The position numbers and the translations under genes are program-made. 64,000 nucleotides of DNA, taken from a virus. Below are positions 63,228 to 64,000 of the stretch, piece by piece. The notes under the pieces were generated by a model. It was not told the origin of the DNA, did no database searches, and saw nothing but the letters and a program-made list of their open reading frames with translations. Each line of letters begins with the position of its first letter. Position 1 is the stretch's first letter. The stretch lies in IMG/VR virus record IMGVR_UViG_3300023278_002686, positions 56,270-120,269 of that record; one strand, 5' to 3'.

Positions 63228-64000
63228 TTAATACCAAAATGTAATACCACCATCGCCACCATGACCACCGGAAGTATCTAATCCACCCTTACCCCCTTGT
63301 CCACCAGAACATTGACCTGTAGCAACATTTCCAGAATTAATTCCATGACCAGGTATTACTCCTCCTACACTATTAGCTCGACTTTCACCACCTGGTCCAC
63401 CGCCACCAGAAACTTGACTTGCATTAGGATATGAATGAGTATATGCATCTCCACCATATCTCCAACCCAAACTATTAGCAACAACAATATTCGCTCCAGT
63501 TATTAAACCCTCCCCATATCTTAAATATTGTACCCAACCTAATCTTGCTATAAAATTCATAAAAATACTTGAACCTAAAGCTACCAATACGTCAGCCACA
63601 CTACCACCAGAATTCGCTCCATTTACACCAGTACCACCATCAAGTAATTCTACATATTGATTTTTTATAGCAGGATAAAATCCACTATCATTATATTCCC
63701 AAGAATCCACTATTCCATAAAAACCACCACCTGCTCCACCAGAAGTTCCAGATGCATCTGCTCCACCTATACCTTCTCTAGCTGTTAATTGTCTGGTACC
63801 TGAATGCGTATATCTTACCCAAGAACTTTCTCCATTCGCACTTGCCGCACCCCAAGCACCCGCATATCCAGTGATATCATAAAAAGAACCATTTTCAGCG
63901 GATCTGGGCCAAGATGTACTTAATATTACAGAACCACCACCGCCGCCACCGCCGCCGCCACCACCTGCAGTAGAAGCATTACCAGCACCATTTCCACCAC
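63228..64000 (-). CDS. glycine-rich tail-fibre/adhesin-like protein (N-terminus outside the window)
   Basis: The frame is open from the right edge (64000) to the stop at 63228, with no need for the GTG at 63710, so only the C-terminal 257 or so residues are seen. Gly-rich (GGGGPGGESRAN, GGQGGKGGLDTSGGHGGDGG, GGA repeats), ending GGITFWY. It resembles polyglycine-sandwich receptor-binding tips such as phage T4-like gp38 adhesins and Gly-rich fibre ends. Being next to glycosylation and radical SAM genes, it may be their target. Confidence 0.6.
   Translation of the reverse strand, partial: GGNGAGNASTAGGGGGGGGGGGSVILSTSWPRSAENGSFYDITGYAGAWGAASANGESSWVRYTHSGTRQLTAREGIGGADASGTSGGAGGGFYGIVDSWEYNDSGFYPAIKNQYVELLDGGTGVNGANSGGSVADVLVALGSSIFMNFIARLGWVQYLRYGEGLITGANIVVANSLGWRYGGDAYTHSYPNASQVSGGGGPGGESRANSVGGVIPGHGINSGNVATGQCSGGQGGKGGLDTSGGHGGDGGITFWY

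Noticed and set aside
1-64000. CRISPR array, insertion sequence, integrase or attachment site
   Set aside because: No regularly spaced direct repeats, transposase or recombinase genes, or tRNA-overlapping att-like repeats were seen.

Overview
This 64 kb window is part of a large, very AT-rich, tightly packed genome of a tailed phage with a contractile (myovirus, T4-like) tail. The evidence is a sheath, two tube paralogs, a tube-like baseplate protein, a tail-assembly chaperone, a tape measure, a hub, a gp53-like wedge and a spike, together with a T4 gp42-type dCMP hydroxymethylase and a phage sigma factor. Nearly all genes to 58.75 kb are on the + strand; the last 5 kb is on the - strand and runs off the right edge. 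The host cannot be named from the sequence. Signal-peptide proteins with beta-barrel-like C-termini (32459, 44157) and lipoprotein-like genes point to a Gram-negative (diderm) host, and the base composition points to a low-GC one.

Layout. 1-4.4 kb: CofD-like/HAD fusion, methyltransferase, nucleotidyltransferase, then a nucleotide cassette (dNMP kinase, dCMP hydroxymethylase, dCMP deaminase) that implies hydroxymethylcytosine DNA. 4.4-18.9 kb: a glycan island with GT8, GT29-like (sialyltransferase L-motif) and GT42-like proteins, a capsule-type glycosyltransferase, a pyruvyl transferase, a GH43-like propeller, FkbM/Methyltransf_24-type methyltransferases, and a NeuB-type sialic acid synthase. 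It also holds a GGQ release-factor-like protein and small zinc ribbons. 18.9-43.4 kb: virion genes, interspersed with a run of small proteins that share an M-K/R-I-L-x-E N-terminus, reminiscent of T4 capsid-targeting sequences, then the tail and baseplate operon. 43.5-58.7 kb: an accessory region with a beta-barrel protein, a five-tRNA operon, a Ro/TROVE-like vWA protein, many tiny Cys-rich proteins, a hammerhead ribozyme, a sigma factor and a C39-like peptidase. 58.75-64 kb (-): two radical SAM proteins, sulfotransferase, GT2, two unknown genes and a glycine-rich fibre-like protein.

The most unusual signal is in the tRNA operon (45.7-46.4 kb). Two tRNA genes carry 46- and 39-nt insertions in the anticodon arm. 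Removing them exactly restores canonical cloverleafs (one Thr-UGU, one CAU). Both insertions share a structured motif (CUUGU paired to AAGA-N6-CAGCAA-A-rich). Two stand-alone hairpins at the start of the same transcript carry the same motif in circularly permuted order, with covarying stem pairs. I know of no described RNA class that fits.

Regulation visible in the sequence: (i) host-like TTGACA-N17-TATAAT promoters (tRNA operon, 49.06 kb); (ii) a phage promoter family AGTGTACTT-N16-TATAAT/TATATT (five copies) driving genes with long GGAGGG ribosome sites; (iii) a TATA-like ACTATATWWWT motif that often sits exactly 11 nt before an ATG with no ribosome site; (iv) hairpins that hide a start codon or ribosome site and carry a TATA motif in the loop; (v) a ~60-nt RNA at 19.64 kb whose loop is complementary to the GGAGGG ribosome sites.
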